A stretch of 64,000 nucleotides of DNA from Branchiostoma floridae (GCF_000003815.2 NC_049994.1:19088310-19152309), one strand, 5' to 3'; counted from the first letter of the stretch, positions 1-12,692 are shown. The notes: generated by a model not told the origin, from the sequence alone. Numbers and translations: made by a program.

Positions 1-225
1 GTAAGTGAGACTGGTGACATTTTAATATGATAAAATCTCGAGGATATAGTCGACTATATGCGCGTAAACTACTACATTGTCAACAGAAATGGAGAGAAAC
101 CGTTTTTCGTATCTGCCACTGATTGGTTTGAAATAAACATAGAGCAACCTTTATTCAGCTCCACATAATTACTTTGTTGTGTAATGTTGCCTACGGTAAG
201 CCACATGATAAGATGATCTTTCCCA

Positions 226-239
226 TGTGTGTGTGTGTG

Positions 240-325
<86 letters not shown>

Positions 326-381
326 CGTGTGTGTGTGTGTGTGTGTGTGCATGTGTGTGTATGCGTGTGTGTGGGGGGGTT

Positions 382-412
<31 letters not shown>

Positions 413-418
413 TGTGCG
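226..418. repeat. (TG)n microsatellite
   Basis: Nearly uninterrupted TG dinucleotides with scattered CG, AT and G-run interruptions. The open frames through it (Cys-Val or His-Thr repeats) are artefacts of the dinucleotide. Confidence 0.97.
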
Positions 419-2102
419 AGTGTCTCGAAAGCAGTGTGTTGAGGAAGCGGCTAACAGTTGTGATATTCCCACTATACATCTGTGACAGGTGGATCCTTCC
501 TGTTTCCGCTAGAACGCATTATTTGCCTGTAAATCAATACTCTAGACCCGGCTAATGAAGCGGAAGTTTATAGAAATAAATCACGGGATTTGTTTTATGG
601 CACAGTCGGCTAGTTCCTGGTGCCCTTTAGTCATCGGGAGATATGACCTTGGCTGGTAGGTCATTTACCTTCGAGATATTTCGGCCAACAGGCAGATGTG
701 TGCAATGAACTAATATGCACGAGTTGTTACGGGTAGCCGTAGATGTGTAACACTGAAAGGTATTTTGATACAGTTGATACTTGCAGATAGTGTACGTAAA
801 GGAACATTGCGTGGCATGGTAGCAAATTATACCAAAGGCTTGTAAGTTACAGATAAGCGACAAGGATCAGGAAACGACAGGGATCAGCACTGGTATTCGG
901 AACGCCGGCCCAAAATGTACCTAGTCCGACTATGTCCATGCTTTTGCACCATCGCGTTCATGTTGCTTTTAGTCACGGTAGGACGTGTCGTGTTAACATT
1001 TTTGTTAAATAGAAATGAGAGTTGAACTTGATGAGTAAGAATGTGACGGCAGTTGTGAATGTACAAAGGGCTTACCCTTGGCGCATGTTTCTTCCTCTTT
1101 TCCTTAGTGGCAACATTCCAATTAAGAAGACGTTGCGTGCCTTTGAACTTCATGAGAGAAGGTAGTTATAGCGTTGGATAACCCGACTTATGCTGTGTTT
1201 CTAATCCCAGGTTGCATTAAACCCCTCTCATAAAAATCCTGCCATATCTTCAGGGATATACTCATTAAAAACACGACCTTCTAATTGACATCCGGGCCAC
1301 AGAGAGTCGACCTTTCTATATTATAGTATTATGTCTAAATGGGAGATATGGAAATAAACTGGCTCTTGGTAGTACAGCTAGTATGACGTGAGGGCATTGG
1401 AGAGCGGTGATGAGCCCTTGTGCGTGCGATCCTTACTACCCTGAGGAGACAGTCTCCAAGTTATCCCTCCCCAAAACCCCACAAACTCCCAGGGCAATGA
1501 CGGAACACCGCTGTTACCCACCACAGGGCCTGATTGGCTTTACGTGTCCTACCTCACTCGCACGATAGAGAGGGCAATTGGAAGGTCGTTCTGATCGGCA
1601 ATGACATTTTCACCTTAAATATGTGGCAGGACAAACCAGGGAACAAACATGCCAACTTTTCTTTCTCGTGTTGACCCCTACGTTCTGAACGATAGTATTC
1701 TATCAAGTTCATGCAGCACTTTGGTGAACATTGGCTTTTAACACAAGTCAAGGCCGGGCAGGAAACATGGTGTTTTTTGGATCAAGAGTTCAGTGTCTGG
1801 AGAAGACGTTTAAAGAATTCCTTCGAGGGAAAACTGATCATATACGCCAAAACCATATCTTGTGCACTTACTGAACAAGTGACTACCCCCTCCGAACTGA
1901 GCACTAGTCCTCATGTCTATTACACTGCATTGATACAACGCTTGATTGTATGTAACTATTTTTTCGTACGGCAATGTTTCGTTATTTTTGGCGACGCCTC
2001 AGGGCTAGCCTAATAGTATAGTGTGCGACAAGAATTCCCAAATTTCCGCAGGCATGTCAGGAATTTTTCCCCGCCTGTGTAGTTGCATCATCCCTTTAGA
2101 GG
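419..2102. other. No gene recognised
   Basis: Unique-looking sequence with only short open frames (under 105 codons), none with a recognisable domain or convincing exon borders. I see no RNA gene and no repeat shared with the rest of the window. Confidence 0.6.
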
Positions 2103-2920
2103 GGAATAACTCGGGAATGTGTTGACGGATCTTCATGATATAGAAAATGTAGATAGCTTCAGAGATGCCTACATAATCAAATGCNNNNNNNNNNNNNNNN
2201 NNNNNNNNNNNNNNNNNNNNNNNNNNNNNNNNNNNNNNNNNNNNNNNNNNNNNNNNNNNNNNNNNNNNNNNNNNNNNNNNNNNNNNNNNNNNNNNNNNNN
2301 NNNNNNNNNNNNNNNNNNNNNNNNNNNNNNNNNNNNNNNNNNNNNNNNNNNNNNNNNNNNNNNNNNNNNNNNNNNNNNNNNNNNNNNNNNNNNNNNNNNN
2401 NNNNNNNNNNNNNNNNNNNNNNNNNNNNNNNNNNNNNNNNNNNNNNNNNNNNNNNNNNNNNNNNNNNNNNNNNNNNNNNNNNNNNNNNNNNNNNNNNNNN
2501 NNNNNNNNNNNNNNNNNNNNNNNNNNNNNNNNNNNNNNNNNNNNNNNNNNNNNNNNNNNNNNNNNNNNNNNNNNNNNNNNNNNNNNNNNNNNNNNNNNNN
2601 NNNNNNNNNNNNNNNNAATTGTTACCTAATTCACAAAATTAATAATTTTTTTATTATAGTGTTAAATGACGAAAATTCCATTCTTGTGACATTTGGGAGC
2701 AACATGCACGTTAAGTTAAATGTGCAGACTTAATTCATGCAAATTAGGGTCTCATTTACATAGTTTATGAGAAAATGCTACAATAGCTTTCTTCGCTAAG
2801 GCTAATACTTTGAACATATTGTTACTTAGGCAGAGGAAATGATAAACTGACATCTTTTATAGAAATAAGGACCTCATTTGTATGATCAATGAGAAACAGT
2901 TATAATAGGTCACTTGTCAC
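2103..2920 (+). repeat. REP-A fragment interrupted by gap
   Basis: Starts with the phrase GAATAACTCGGGAATGTGTT followed by GACGGATCTTCATGAT, the inner module of the REP-A family (compare 56230-56300). After the gap come the family's ATGCAAATTAGG and CATTTACATAGTT motifs (about 2738-2765). Divergent and partial. Confidence 0.7.
2185..2616. other. Assembly gap (432 N)
   Basis: Run of N. Open frames spanning it are meaningless. Confidence 1.
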
Positions 2921-3257
2921 AAGAGATAAAAACATCCATCACGTAAAACAATCTTCATACATACAGCCAGACGAAAGGATAGAACACAACAACAACACAC
3001 CTAAAACAACAATTATTGATACTTATAAACAATAAAACCATCGCCATGGCAAAGGTTTTTATTGCCACACTCATTATAATTCTCTCGGAACGACGAATAC
3101 CTTCAATATTATGGTACAGTTTTGAATTGCTTGCAAATGTATTTGCTTTTAAGTCTGTAAAATAACGAACGGATTTTATCATGGCTGGTTTTAATGTATA
3201 TATATGTAAATGTCGGTGCAATTCAGCCACTGCTGCTATGACGTGCATCTGTAACAA

Positions 3258-3332
3258 AACTTGTCAAACTTGTCAAAGTTGTCAACTTGTCAAACTTGTC
3301 AACTTGTCAAACTTGTCAACTTGTCAAACTTG
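3258..3332 (+). repeat. 17-bp minisatellite
   Basis: Tandem units built from ACTTGTCAA (as ACTTGTCAAACTTGTCA and one-step variants), about four copies. It lies immediately upstream of a REP-A fragment. Confidence 0.9.
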
Positions 3333-3343
3333 ATACTAGTTTA

Positions 3344-3700
3344 TTACCTCCGCCAAGATGGTTATATTTTCAGTTACGCCGTGGTGCATATACTGCGCAT
3401 GGATCTTCATCATATTTGGAAGGTGTTTGGCGGGTGTCGAAAGGAAGGTTAAGTTGGAAAACAGTTTACCTTGTCATGCGGTGCTGAAACAGGCTTTAAA
3501 TTTTTAGGGTGTTTTTGCACAGCATAACTCGAGGTTACCTAAGGTTTTCCTGCGGTACCACAGCGGTATGTGTATTTTTAGGGATTGTGTACAACATAAC
3601 ATAACAACAAAGTCGTGAATGGATCTTCATGATATTTGGTTGGTGAGTAGCGGTTGTGGAAAGGAATGGTATTTTCTGTCAGTACTGCAGCAGCCGGTTA
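3344..3700 (+). repeat. REP-A 5'-end fragment
   Basis: Begins TTACCTCCGCCAAGATGGTT, the usual left end of the family, followed by repeated 'ggatcttcatgatatttgg' phrases (about 3402 and 3620) and a GGAAAGGAAT-type segment. The right part is missing. Confidence 0.75.
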
Positions 3701-3718
3701 CGGAATCGGTTACAGGTT

Positions 3719-3830
3719 GTTTCGCCAAAAAGTCAGTTCGCCACAATCATTTCACCACAAGGCAATGTGGAGTAACAAGGCACAAGTCATTTCGCCACAA
3801 AGCGCAGGTCATTTGGACACATTTAAATGC
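3719..3830 (+). repeat. Degenerate TTTCGCCACAAAG repeats
   Basis: About five imperfect 13-20 bp units based on (T)TTCGCCACAAAG. A related stretch in reverse orientation, with TGTGGC and AAATGACTT phrases, lies at about 12730-12835, suggesting a dispersed simple repeat. Confidence 0.6.
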
Positions 3831-4894
3831 ACACAGATAGCCTAGCAAGATTACAAATCATATTCCTACTATCACTTACGTATAGATGTCCACAAATGAA
3901 ATCATGAAATCCGTTTTAGTTGTCCGTATGTTCCAACAGAGCATAAGTTACTGCTGCAGTCCAAGCTGAGTACTGGAGCTCGATGCCTTTTCCTTTTCCC
4001 AATAGTCTATTTTACTCTGTGACTGGAAGGTGACCTCCAGCGACAGAGTCTTGTGAACGGTTTATGTGTTGAGTGTTCGCACCTATATCTCTATGTTCCG
4101 TTTGCCGCAATTGTATGTGGTTTGGCATGTCGCCTGTACTCCGTTGCGAAATGATGCACGTTCTTTTTTTGTCGCGGTAGCTGTCTTCATGATTAATGTA
4201 ATAATTATAGCTTTCATCCCTACGCCGTCTGGTATAGTGTCTCTTCCTTATGATCGCGCATTAAGCCTTGTGGTAATTCGATACCGTGCAAGCAGATGTT
4301 GTCCTCGTCGGAATATGCCATCTCGTTCCGGCTTTGCGTTTCTAGTATTGAGGTTGGTTTCACAGGTTGTAGTATTGAGGTGGGAGGTCAAAGGACTATG
4401 TAGGTAGGTAGGTTCACATAGCATACTGGTAACATTTTGCGCGTTTGATAGTCATATGCATTTTATGGTTAGAACGTGTTTGATCCTTAGGATATGTTTT
4501 TTCGCGGAAGCTGTTTTCATTATCGATGTAATAATTTGAGAAATCACCCCTATTTCCTTGGTATTGTGGAACAGCTAGCCTATAGGCCATGGGGTTTGCT
4601 AATTACTTATCTCCAAGTAGATGTGGGGTTATTTGCATGTCATGTTGTCAGCTGTCCATAGCTGTCACTGCCCCACTTTTTACAATGGTGTGCGTCTCAG
4701 GTATCCATTGCGAAGCTATGTGGTTGTTTTCATTTGGTGTCGTCCGATTGTATGTTAGCTTTTAAGTAAGTTTTTGGTATAAGTCGATGTGGTGTGTTCT
4801 GTATGCGATATAAACACCAAGTCATACACCACAGAAATCATCACAACCTACATAAACCATGATTAGGTCACCGAGTATTTTACCTACGGTCACT
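3831..4894. other. No gene recognised
   Basis: A 113-codon frame (4066-4407, +) is hydrophobic but shows no family resemblance and no exon signals. Two similar passages about 325 bp apart (near 4159-4210 and 4490-4540, each with TTTTTTGTCGCGG/TTTTTTCGCGG then GCTGTYTTCATKATYRATGTAATAATT) suggest an old internal duplication. Confidence 0.5.
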
Positions 4895-5332
4895 TGTTTT
4901 ATTGGTTATTATTGGCTATTTGTTTGACCGACTACTCTCTCTTCGCAGCCAGGGGCTGAATTGCGAGGAGATTACAATAGGCGAGGCTAAATCACAACGG
5001 TCTGAAGTGGCAGTTCTGAAGTGTATATCAATACGACAGTAATTGCCCCTGTTGCGGCCTGGTTTGTTGGTTTTGAACCACTAATACCGGGAAGGACACT
5101 TACTCTTTTCGATAAGTGCGGTGGGTTCTTTTACGTGCTCGAACACGGGACCTCCAGTTATCGTCCTATCCGAGGGACGGCCCTAGCCGAAGCTAGGTAC
5201 TCACCTAAGTGAAATGAGGAAAGTCGTGTTAAGTGACTTTCCTAAGGGCATAAGATCGGTGACAGGGCAGGTTTCGAACCCAGGATCTCTTGGACCTGGG
5301 CCCAAGGCGCTGCCGATTACGCCACACGATCT
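4895..5332 (-). mobile_element. tRNA-derived SINE, copy 1
   Basis: Read on the minus strand, the head at about 5260-5332 has an A box (GTGGCGTAATCGG, 5313-5325) and a B box (GGTTCGAAACC, 5270-5280) of an RNA polymerase III promoter. It is followed by a conserved central segment (TGCCCTTAGGAAAGTCA then ACACGACTTTCCT) and a long body ending in CCAATAATAACCAATAAAAC. The body matches 13672-14036. The tRNA-like head is not a functional tRNA gene: the rest of the unit is repeated elsewhere without an intact head. Confidence 0.85.
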
Positions 5333-7345
5333 TACTGTTATTTAGTTACATTCTAATTAAAAACAGGCTTTTCCCACTTTTGACCGACCAAAATATTGTT
5401 GCAGAATGCCTGGCCAAACTATCGGCGTTTCATTGTGCAAATGAATATTAAATAATATAGTTTATTGCAAATTCTTGCCCGTGGGCCATTCACAGGCAAC
5501 ATAAAAGATTCAAACAGTGTAAAAACAATATCACAAGTGTCTACTGAATGAATAAACACTGACTAACTCTAAGTTTAAAAACTGAATGTGAGCTTTCTTG
5601 TCTGACCTTATATGCATTTTAATGTCATTATTGCAGTGCCGTCATTACATTCAATTGGACTTACAAACATGTACTTGCTGAAAGCACATTGCTGATTAGC
5701 ATATTTTGATTAAGAATCTAAGCGTAGTACAGTTTGTTTTTGAGGTCTGCTTGCATTAAGGCATCCTATCCCTTATTTTCAATTAAATAATTTACGTAAT
5801 ATCAGTCATGAGTACAGTAACTGCCCTTGCCTTATGTAAATAAGCAGGTTCAAATTATGACGCCATTGTCTGCTGTAGGTAATTAATGCCTAAGTTTAGG
5901 GTTGCATAACGTGTTGCATCTGTAGAAAAAAAAGGTTTCTTCCTTGAAGTACAACGGTGCCTTCTTTGTTGATATGTGAATCACTAGCATGTTGTGTGCG
6001 TGATGTAATCAAGAAATAAAAGTGTGATTACCGTACAGTACTAGTTTGAGCTTACCATAGTTTCGGGTCAAAAGGGAGGGGGCAGAAGAATGATGAAATT
6101 TTAGCGATGGTAGAATTTTAGCTGTTGTGGTGACCGTTGACAGTTCAAGAATAACAGTACCTCAGGCTTCCTGTAGCTGATATGAAGGCGAGCAAAAACG
6201 TCGTTTCTCTGCTCGACCACAAATTCGATCGTTTTTTCTTGAAGCTGCTTGAGTTCAAAGGACGGGGATTTGGGGCGATTTGTAGACATAAAATCCATTC
6301 ACACAGGGGATGAAGTTCAATGTTGGAACAGCCCATTTTTTGTAAAAGAAAGAGTGTGGCATGAAATATGCTGAATTTTGCTCATAAGCAAATATGAGCA
6401 GTTCTATTGTCCTTTGCATTCCTGCTTCAGTCTTCTGCAATTGAAATGGCCTTTCTAGTTCGTTTTCATTCGATGCGACGTTAGCTGGCAATGCATCCCG
6501 TCCCTCTTGGCCTATTCCCCTAATCATACCAGAATTCCATATGAACCTGAGGCACATTTGTACGGACAGATCAAAGTGGAGGGAGACCTTTTGATGTTAA
6601 AGGGCAACAAGTTCATCATAACTAAGTCAGTGGCTGTGTGTGTGGGGGGGGGGGGGTGATTTGGGGCTTTCCAACAGCCTTTAGTGTCTTCGAATTGCTT
6701 GTTATAAAATATTCATGACAGCTCATCTATCTCCAATGACAAGGCTAGGACCTGACACAATAAGGCTTGGTACAGGCCCCGTGTGCACAGCTATCATGGC
6801 TTAGAAGTGGAAAAGATGACTTGCAATTGGGGGACCTTCAGACCTTTATTTTGATAAGATTATATGATAAAATCTGTGTTTCTGTGTGACTGTCCTCTCG
6901 TTATAGGAGAACTTTTGGGCACAGCAATTACAGTTGTCTCTATCAAGCTGTTGTTAAGTGAGGTGGAAAAATTCACCTGACAGGTTTTATCCTGTCTATA
7001 TGCCGTGCACAACAGATGCTGTGTTTGGCGAAATGGATATTGTCTGCAGTCTTTTGATTGTATGACAGACAATTGTCCTGTGCCTGAATTGTTCTTGAGT
7101 TAGATTTGTGCAAGCCAATTATCACGGAATAATCGACCTATTTGCACAATATCATATCATCCTCTCCACAAAGGAGGCTTGTTCCCATAATCATGCTTTC
7201 CCCTCTAATTTGATTTATCATATTCAACAACATTTACCACTGAGGAATTATACTATTTTCTCAACAAGCCTGCAAATTATGCCTCATTTACATACTTTCA
7301 GTTATCACTCTCGAGGCACTGTTGCTGTCAACAACGCAAACGTGC
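5333..7345. other. No gene recognised
   Basis: AT-rich sequence with a poly-G run at about 6643-6656. Overlapping minus-strand frames at 6101-6557 are under 101 codons and show no domain. No RNA gene seen. Confidence 0.55.
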
Positions 7346-7535
7346 CTTTACCGTGCCTCCGACGAAATCCACCGTGCATCCAACGAAATCCAACGTGCCT
7401 TCAACAAAGGCGCTGTGTTTGTGAATTTCATGATGCCTTCGCTACGTCTCAGAAGTGCCTCCGCAGTGCCTCCGCAGTGTCTCCGCAGTGCCTCCGCAGT
7501 GCCTCCGCAGTGTCTCCGAGGTGCCTCATTATCCC
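7346..7535 (+). repeat. Two adjacent minisatellites (21 bp and 11 bp)
   Basis: At 7346-7412 there are three 21-bp units of the type CCGTGCCTCCGACGAAATCCA. At about 7450-7530 there are seven 11-bp units AGTGCCTCCGC, every third unit reading AGTGTCTCCGC, so a 33-bp higher-order period is visible. The 187-codon frame through the region (7108-7671) is explained by the repeat. Confidence 0.9.
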
Positions 7536-8159
7536 ATCACCATGCCGGCAACAAAACGCAAATGTCAGTTTCAAGGTTATAGGTTTCATTTATGATACCT
7601 ATATTGCACCAAATATCAAGAAGTACGTATCAAAAGTGAACATTCTTTCATCGCTACAAATCTATTTCTGATGTATTTCTAATATTTTACATCGATGAAC
7701 AATCTTCAGTGAACAAACTCCAACGTACTTCATCAGTAGCCCAACAGTACCTCCGCTCAGTGTAATAGGGGATTTATGTCATTTCTTTAACCGTAAAAGT
7801 ATTTTGATTAAAGTTTGACATATAGTACATGATATGTTTTTGAGTTTGAGTTTTTAGTTACTATGTTATGTTACCTATGTTGTTCCAAGCACCATAAGTT
7901 TTTTTGCCAGGAAAATGTGTGAACAATCAGTCAAGCAGAGAATTATCTATTGCTTTCCACGGGTAGGTTACCACCTAGCTATTAAGGTGCTATGCAAACA
8001 CCTTGATTGGCTTTAATGTTCACTTATATCAGGATATAGTTCATATTTCACCTCTGGAGTAGGTAAACGTTACAGTTTTGACATCTTATTTTGCCCTAGA
8101 TCGTGCCCCCATGTTAAATTCTTTTGTGTAAAATATACCGAATAATATAAACATAGCAA
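7536..8159. other. No gene recognised
   Basis: AT-rich, no convincing frame, exon or RNA gene. Confidence 0.55.
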
Positions 8160-8372
8160 ATACTATGAAAATCTGTTTACCCTTTTAGTTTCACACAAAA
8201 GCGAATCCTGCAGTTCAAAATAAGCTGCTAGGGTGCCCAAACTTACACCATTTACTCCCTGTGTCAAGAGTACAGAAAATTTGATCTCAAACTTTGAAGC
8301 TCCATTATCGAACTTGGCCTTCCCTCTTGTGGCCCCAAACCATCTACCAAGATATATGCACAACCATTAAAA
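8160..8372 (-). repeat. REP-A fragment
   Basis: Contains the family's 'TGCAGTTCAAAATAAGCTGC', 'TTATCGAACTTGGCCTTCC' and 'CCATCTACCAAGATAT' phrases in reverse orientation. It runs into the gap at 8373. Confidence 0.8.
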
Positions 8373-8539
8373 NNNNNNNNNNNNNNNNNNNNNNNNNNNN
8401 NNNNNNNNNNNNNNNNNNNNNNNNNNNNNNNNNNNNNNNNNNNNNNNNNNNNNNNNNNNNNNNNNNNNNNNNNNNNNNNNNNNNNNNNNNNNNNNNNNNN
8501 NNNNNNNNNNNNNNNNNNNNNNNNNNNNNNNNNNNNNNN
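8373..8539. other. Assembly gap (167 N)
   Basis: Run of N. Confidence 1.
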
Positions 8540-8606
8540 TACTTTTGTGTGAGAATGTTCAAAACGTACTAATGATGTACAATGGCACAAATAGAAATGG
8601 AACTTC

Positions 8607-10735
8607 CAATGGAGTTCCACGAACCTTTGACAAATAAACCAGGTTTGTTATGTAGAAAGATGTCTGTAGACCTAAAAATTCTAATTATCTATTCTATATG
8701 TTATTTGATAAAGTCACACGAACTCTTATCAGAGTTTGGCGACCTTATACCTTCATGAAATATTAAAAGCTTGCGTAAATGTTATGCAAATGACTTACTA
8801 GGGGGCCAAAATCCAATCATTAGTCTTTGTAGGGAGGGTGAAGAGGTACATGTGTGATGTGTACAAGGGGTGATTAATAAGTTCTCAGCCTGACCCAGAA
8901 ATAATAAGCACAACTCAAATTTTGAGACACAACTTCATAGTATGGTGCCTTGTATCAATATCCGCCAAATTTCAAATCACTGCAGTCATTACTTTACAGG
9001 CATTCGTTTCTTGTAAATCAGAAGGTAAGTGGCGAGAAAAAAGTGGTGTGAATTGTGATCAGACATGTGTGGGTCGAGTTCCCCATGCCATAAATCAACA
9101 AAAGACATTGTCAAAATGTTTGATAATGATTCTCTTCCTATTTCAAGCAAAAAGAATTGGGTGTCTGACTTCCAGCAGCGCAATTTGACCCGCACACCTC
9201 AGGTCAGGTCAATTGTCCACGTTTTTTCCTTCTCCCTTACCTAACATTACTGGGTGTCGCCTGCAAAGTAATACATGTTTATATAAGACTTTATACTTGA
9301 CATCTATGCTTCAAAATCTGAGCTGTGCTTATTATTTCTCGGTAAAGCCGAGGACTTATTGATAACTTAATGATAATGTATAAAATCTTATATGATTGTG
9401 TACCAAAATTCAAATCATTGTGATCATTACGTTGCAGGCTACGAGGGTCGTCTACCATATGGAAGGTGTATGACCTTACTCCTCTGGAGTATCAGGTTGC
9501 TCACAGCACTGACTGTTATTATGTTAATGTTAGGCCTGTCCAATTTAATGTCTTGGTTTACAGATTCACTGCTCCTACTTTTCTAAATATGGGGAAAAAT
9601 TTATCTCATCCCTAGACTACCAAAATGAAATCGTCTGAGCACGAGCTTTTGGTTGCAGTCTTGCTTTTCGAGTGAAGTATTTATATTTCTTCCCATTTGA
9701 TTATGCAAATAAGTCCGGATTTGCATAATTAGTCTCGGTTTATCCTTTCTATCATAAGGGAACAAGTCCAAAGTATGAAAGTATTATCGTAATCATTTTA
9801 TGATTAGTTATGTAGATTATTAAACTAACTTGCATGATTCATGTCTAATAATGTTCACCTTCACTAAGCTTCATAATATTGTAGTCCAATCATTTACCAC
9901 TATGGCATTATGCTATTTTCTCATTCTGCATAATTAATATCTATTGACATTTCTCTCTCTCAGATACATACGTAACAAGTTTGAAAGCCGTTTTATGGAA
10001 TGCAGTGGATGTATGAACTTTTGTCATTAATGATGCAAATTAGCTGTAAATTTGCGTAATTATCACCTCCTTGTGTAAGTCTTCAGTTCGGCTATCCATA
10101 TACCAACATTTATGACGATCCGTCAACACGTTCATATTTTCCCATTCATTATGCAAATAAGGTTCCATTTGCATAATTGGTATCTATTTCTCTTTTTCTC
10201 AGCTACATAGGTAATAAGTTTGAAAGTCCTTTCATGGAATGCAGTGGATTTACAAACTTTCCTCATTAATTATCAAATTAGCTGTTGAGTTGCATAATTA
10301 GTATTCCATTATGTAAGTCATCACTCATCCTATCTACATATCAAAATCATGACGATCTGTCTACACGTTCTCAAGTTATTCTCGTCCGAAGCTTGAAAGG
10401 AAACCAGCGTCTGCAGTTCCAAAAAAGCCGCTAGGGAGCCCAAACTCACAGCACTTTTCTCTGCTTCAATCGCTATCTACCACTCAAACATTATGACCAC
10501 AGCATGCCCAGAACACGAGATATAAAAATGGAGTTTCCGCTACAGTACCTAAGCAACCCGTTAGGGGGCCCATTATTGAACTTGACCTTCGTTTTTCCGA
10601 CCCCTACCCACCTACCAAATATCAGCAGGAGCCATCGAAGGCTTCTCGAGTTAAACTGTTTACGGACGTAAGGACAAACACACGCACAAGGCGAAAACAT
10701 AACCTTGGCCATTCTGGCAAAGGTAAAAATCTAGA
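8607..10735 (-). mobile_element. REP-A element, long copy
   Basis: Starts (minus orientation) with GGAGTTCCACGAACCTTTGA and AAATAAACCAGGTTTGTTAT. It ends with AACCTTGGCCATTCTGGCAAAGGTAA, i.e. the two family ends. Inside are two tandem copies of a roughly 235-bp module (about 9870-10130 and 10140-10380) with ATGCAAAT/ATTTGCAT octamers, then the CCAAACTCACAGCACTT and TAAGCAACCCGTTAGGGGGC segments. No open frame of note, so it looks non-autonomous. Confidence 0.85.
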
Positions 10736-12496
10736 ACACAAAGGTTTATTATTTCATTTTTCAATGGCGACATAATAACATTTAGTTTTCATGTTTTCAA
10801 CCTATACAGTTAGATTATGGAAGGCTCATTTTCAATAGATCAAATTGTTTCATTATTCCATGATTTACGATAATAACGTGGCACGATAATGAAAGTAATT
10901 TTGAACAAGTTAAATGACAAATTTGATTTTAAAAAACAGCAAGCCGAACGTATGAACAGACTCACGCTGAGCGCCTCTACAGTGACCAATGGTGGATTTG
11001 TTTACAGCCTTAGCTTGATTTGTAATTGGAATATTGCGTAATACGTAAAAGTATGACTTAAAAGACAGCAAAATATACAAAACGTTATCTCTGAAATTCG
11101 TTGAATAATCTTTCGAAACTTCGGCAGCCCATAAAAGTTGCTGACCTTCACTTTTTTCCGTCGCGTCCCCTCACATTATATACGATCTTCGTACGTACTT
11201 CGCGATCGCAGGAAGGTCGGCTGATTTTAAGATCTTAAGATGGTCTTGCGTATTTTTCGCCCAAAAACTGTCCCCCTCACATATAAGCGAGGCTCGTGCG
11301 ATCGACGGTGAATAAATCTATGATAATGAACCTCCCATGACCTCTTACACGCGGACAAGGTAACACAAAACGTTCCTAATAAAAGGCAAGAGATCAATGA
11401 ATGTTGCTTATTTTGTTGTCGGAATCTTTTTAACCAATGAATGGAATGCGCGGGCATGATATAAATGACACAAGAAAGGAAAGTGTGTCACAAAGCCAGC
11501 CTACATACTACCACAGGGGCCACAATGTTAGAATTGCCCTCACATTCCCAGAAATTCAATATTTGTAAACAAACGGAAATCGGGCGAACGTCGCCCGAAC
11601 GTTGCCCGACTGACGGGCGTTCGTCATCCGATTTGCGCTCGATGATTAATAATTATGTCTGTGCTCGTTAACGGTCTTCAATCGTTGGATTGACGCAAGA
11701 CTATTGACCGATACCTCAGAGGTATAGAAACAGCCAAAAAACATTGTATGGACCGCATTGCAAGGTTACCCCAAAATCTGGGGTTTGGCAACCGGACTAT
11801 TGCGAGGTACGCACAATTTGCACGCACGATCTGCGACTCGGTAATCTCCTGCGACTTGTCGCTTATGTTAAGAACATGTTTCGCTGCACCGCGACCATCG
11901 TACGACCCCTGAAAATTGCCGGCGATCCCTAAAAATTGCAAGATGATCGTGAGAACACCGGACGTCTCACTCACGAAAATGTAATTTAGAGCTCGTAGAC
12001 TAGTCTTCCGATCGATTTTCGCCTAATGTGAGCGGGGTAATGTGAGCGCTCTGGGGTCGCCAGTCCATCGTGATCTATCGGGTTTCTCCCGTCGAAACCC
12101 ATGCTATACCGGGTCTTGACTTGTTCCGCAGTAAATGGTCGAGTATCACAATCAATAAGTTCAGGATATTCATACGTTAACAAACGGCACAAGCATTTGA
12201 AATAAATGTTGTTTTTTTCTTCTCGAATCCCTATGGTCCCTGCGCTCGGCCTATGAAAATAATCGGGCTCACATCTTTGCGGAGCCGTCAAAAATAAACT
12301 TGCATCATGTTTCCGGCTTTTTTTACGCGTATTTAGTAATTTGATTGTATGAAACGCCGATGTTTTCGCCAGGAGTTCTACCTGTGCAACAGTATTTTGG
12401 CTTCACGTTGAAAAGCGGGATCTAGTCTATTACCTCAGCTTTGCCTACATATATAATGTTACAGAAGTAATATATGATTTGTTCTAACGTATAACT
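10736..12496. other. No gene recognised; CG-containing segment
   Basis: Contrasts with its AT-rich surroundings from about 11140 to 12300 by many CG dinucleotides (for example CGGGCGAACGTCGCCCGAAC near 11580). Related phrases in opposite orientation at 11255-11290 and 12015-12050 (TCGCCC...CCCCTCACATATAAGCG versus CGCCTAATGTGAGCGGGG) hint at an unrecognised inverted-repeat element. The longest frame (11986-12291, minus) has no recognisable domain. Confidence 0.4.
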
Positions 12497-12499
12497 TGT

Positions 12500-12692
12500 C
12501 GTGGCGTAGCAAGGCTCTTTCCGGGACAGATAAAGCTCTCTGCCGCCGGGGCAGTCTTTGCACCCAGTAGGAGTTTTACGCTGTAGTTATTTATTTCACG
12601 CTCAAAACGATCAGGTGTGAAAGATTTCCCTGGCGACAGAGAGCTTCACCGTCCCCGATGAGAGCTTGACAAAGCCCCGTTACGCGCGATAG
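12500..12692. mobile_element. Hairpin element (MITE-like)
   Basis: Left arm 12500-12550 (GTAGCAAGGCTCTTTCCGGG ... AAGCTCTCTGCCGCC) and right arm 12630-12690 (GGCGACAGAGAGCTTCACCG ... AAAGCCCCGTTACGCG) are imperfect reverse complements around a roughly 80-bp centre. No coding frame. Superfamily unknown; target duplication not identified. Confidence 0.6.

Noticed and set aside
174-485. Cys-Val and His-Thr rich frames over the TG array
   Set aside because: Translation of a dinucleotide microsatellite in all frames; the same applies at 35.9-36.4 and 45.2-45.6 kb.
5260-5332. Minus-strand tRNA gene (A and B boxes present)
   Set aside because: The tRNA-like part is the head of a repeated SINE whose body continues for 370 bp and recurs at 13.7 kb; no separate tRNA gene supported.
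7108-7671. 187-codon protein
   Set aside because: Half of it is minisatellite; no start context, domain or splice signals.
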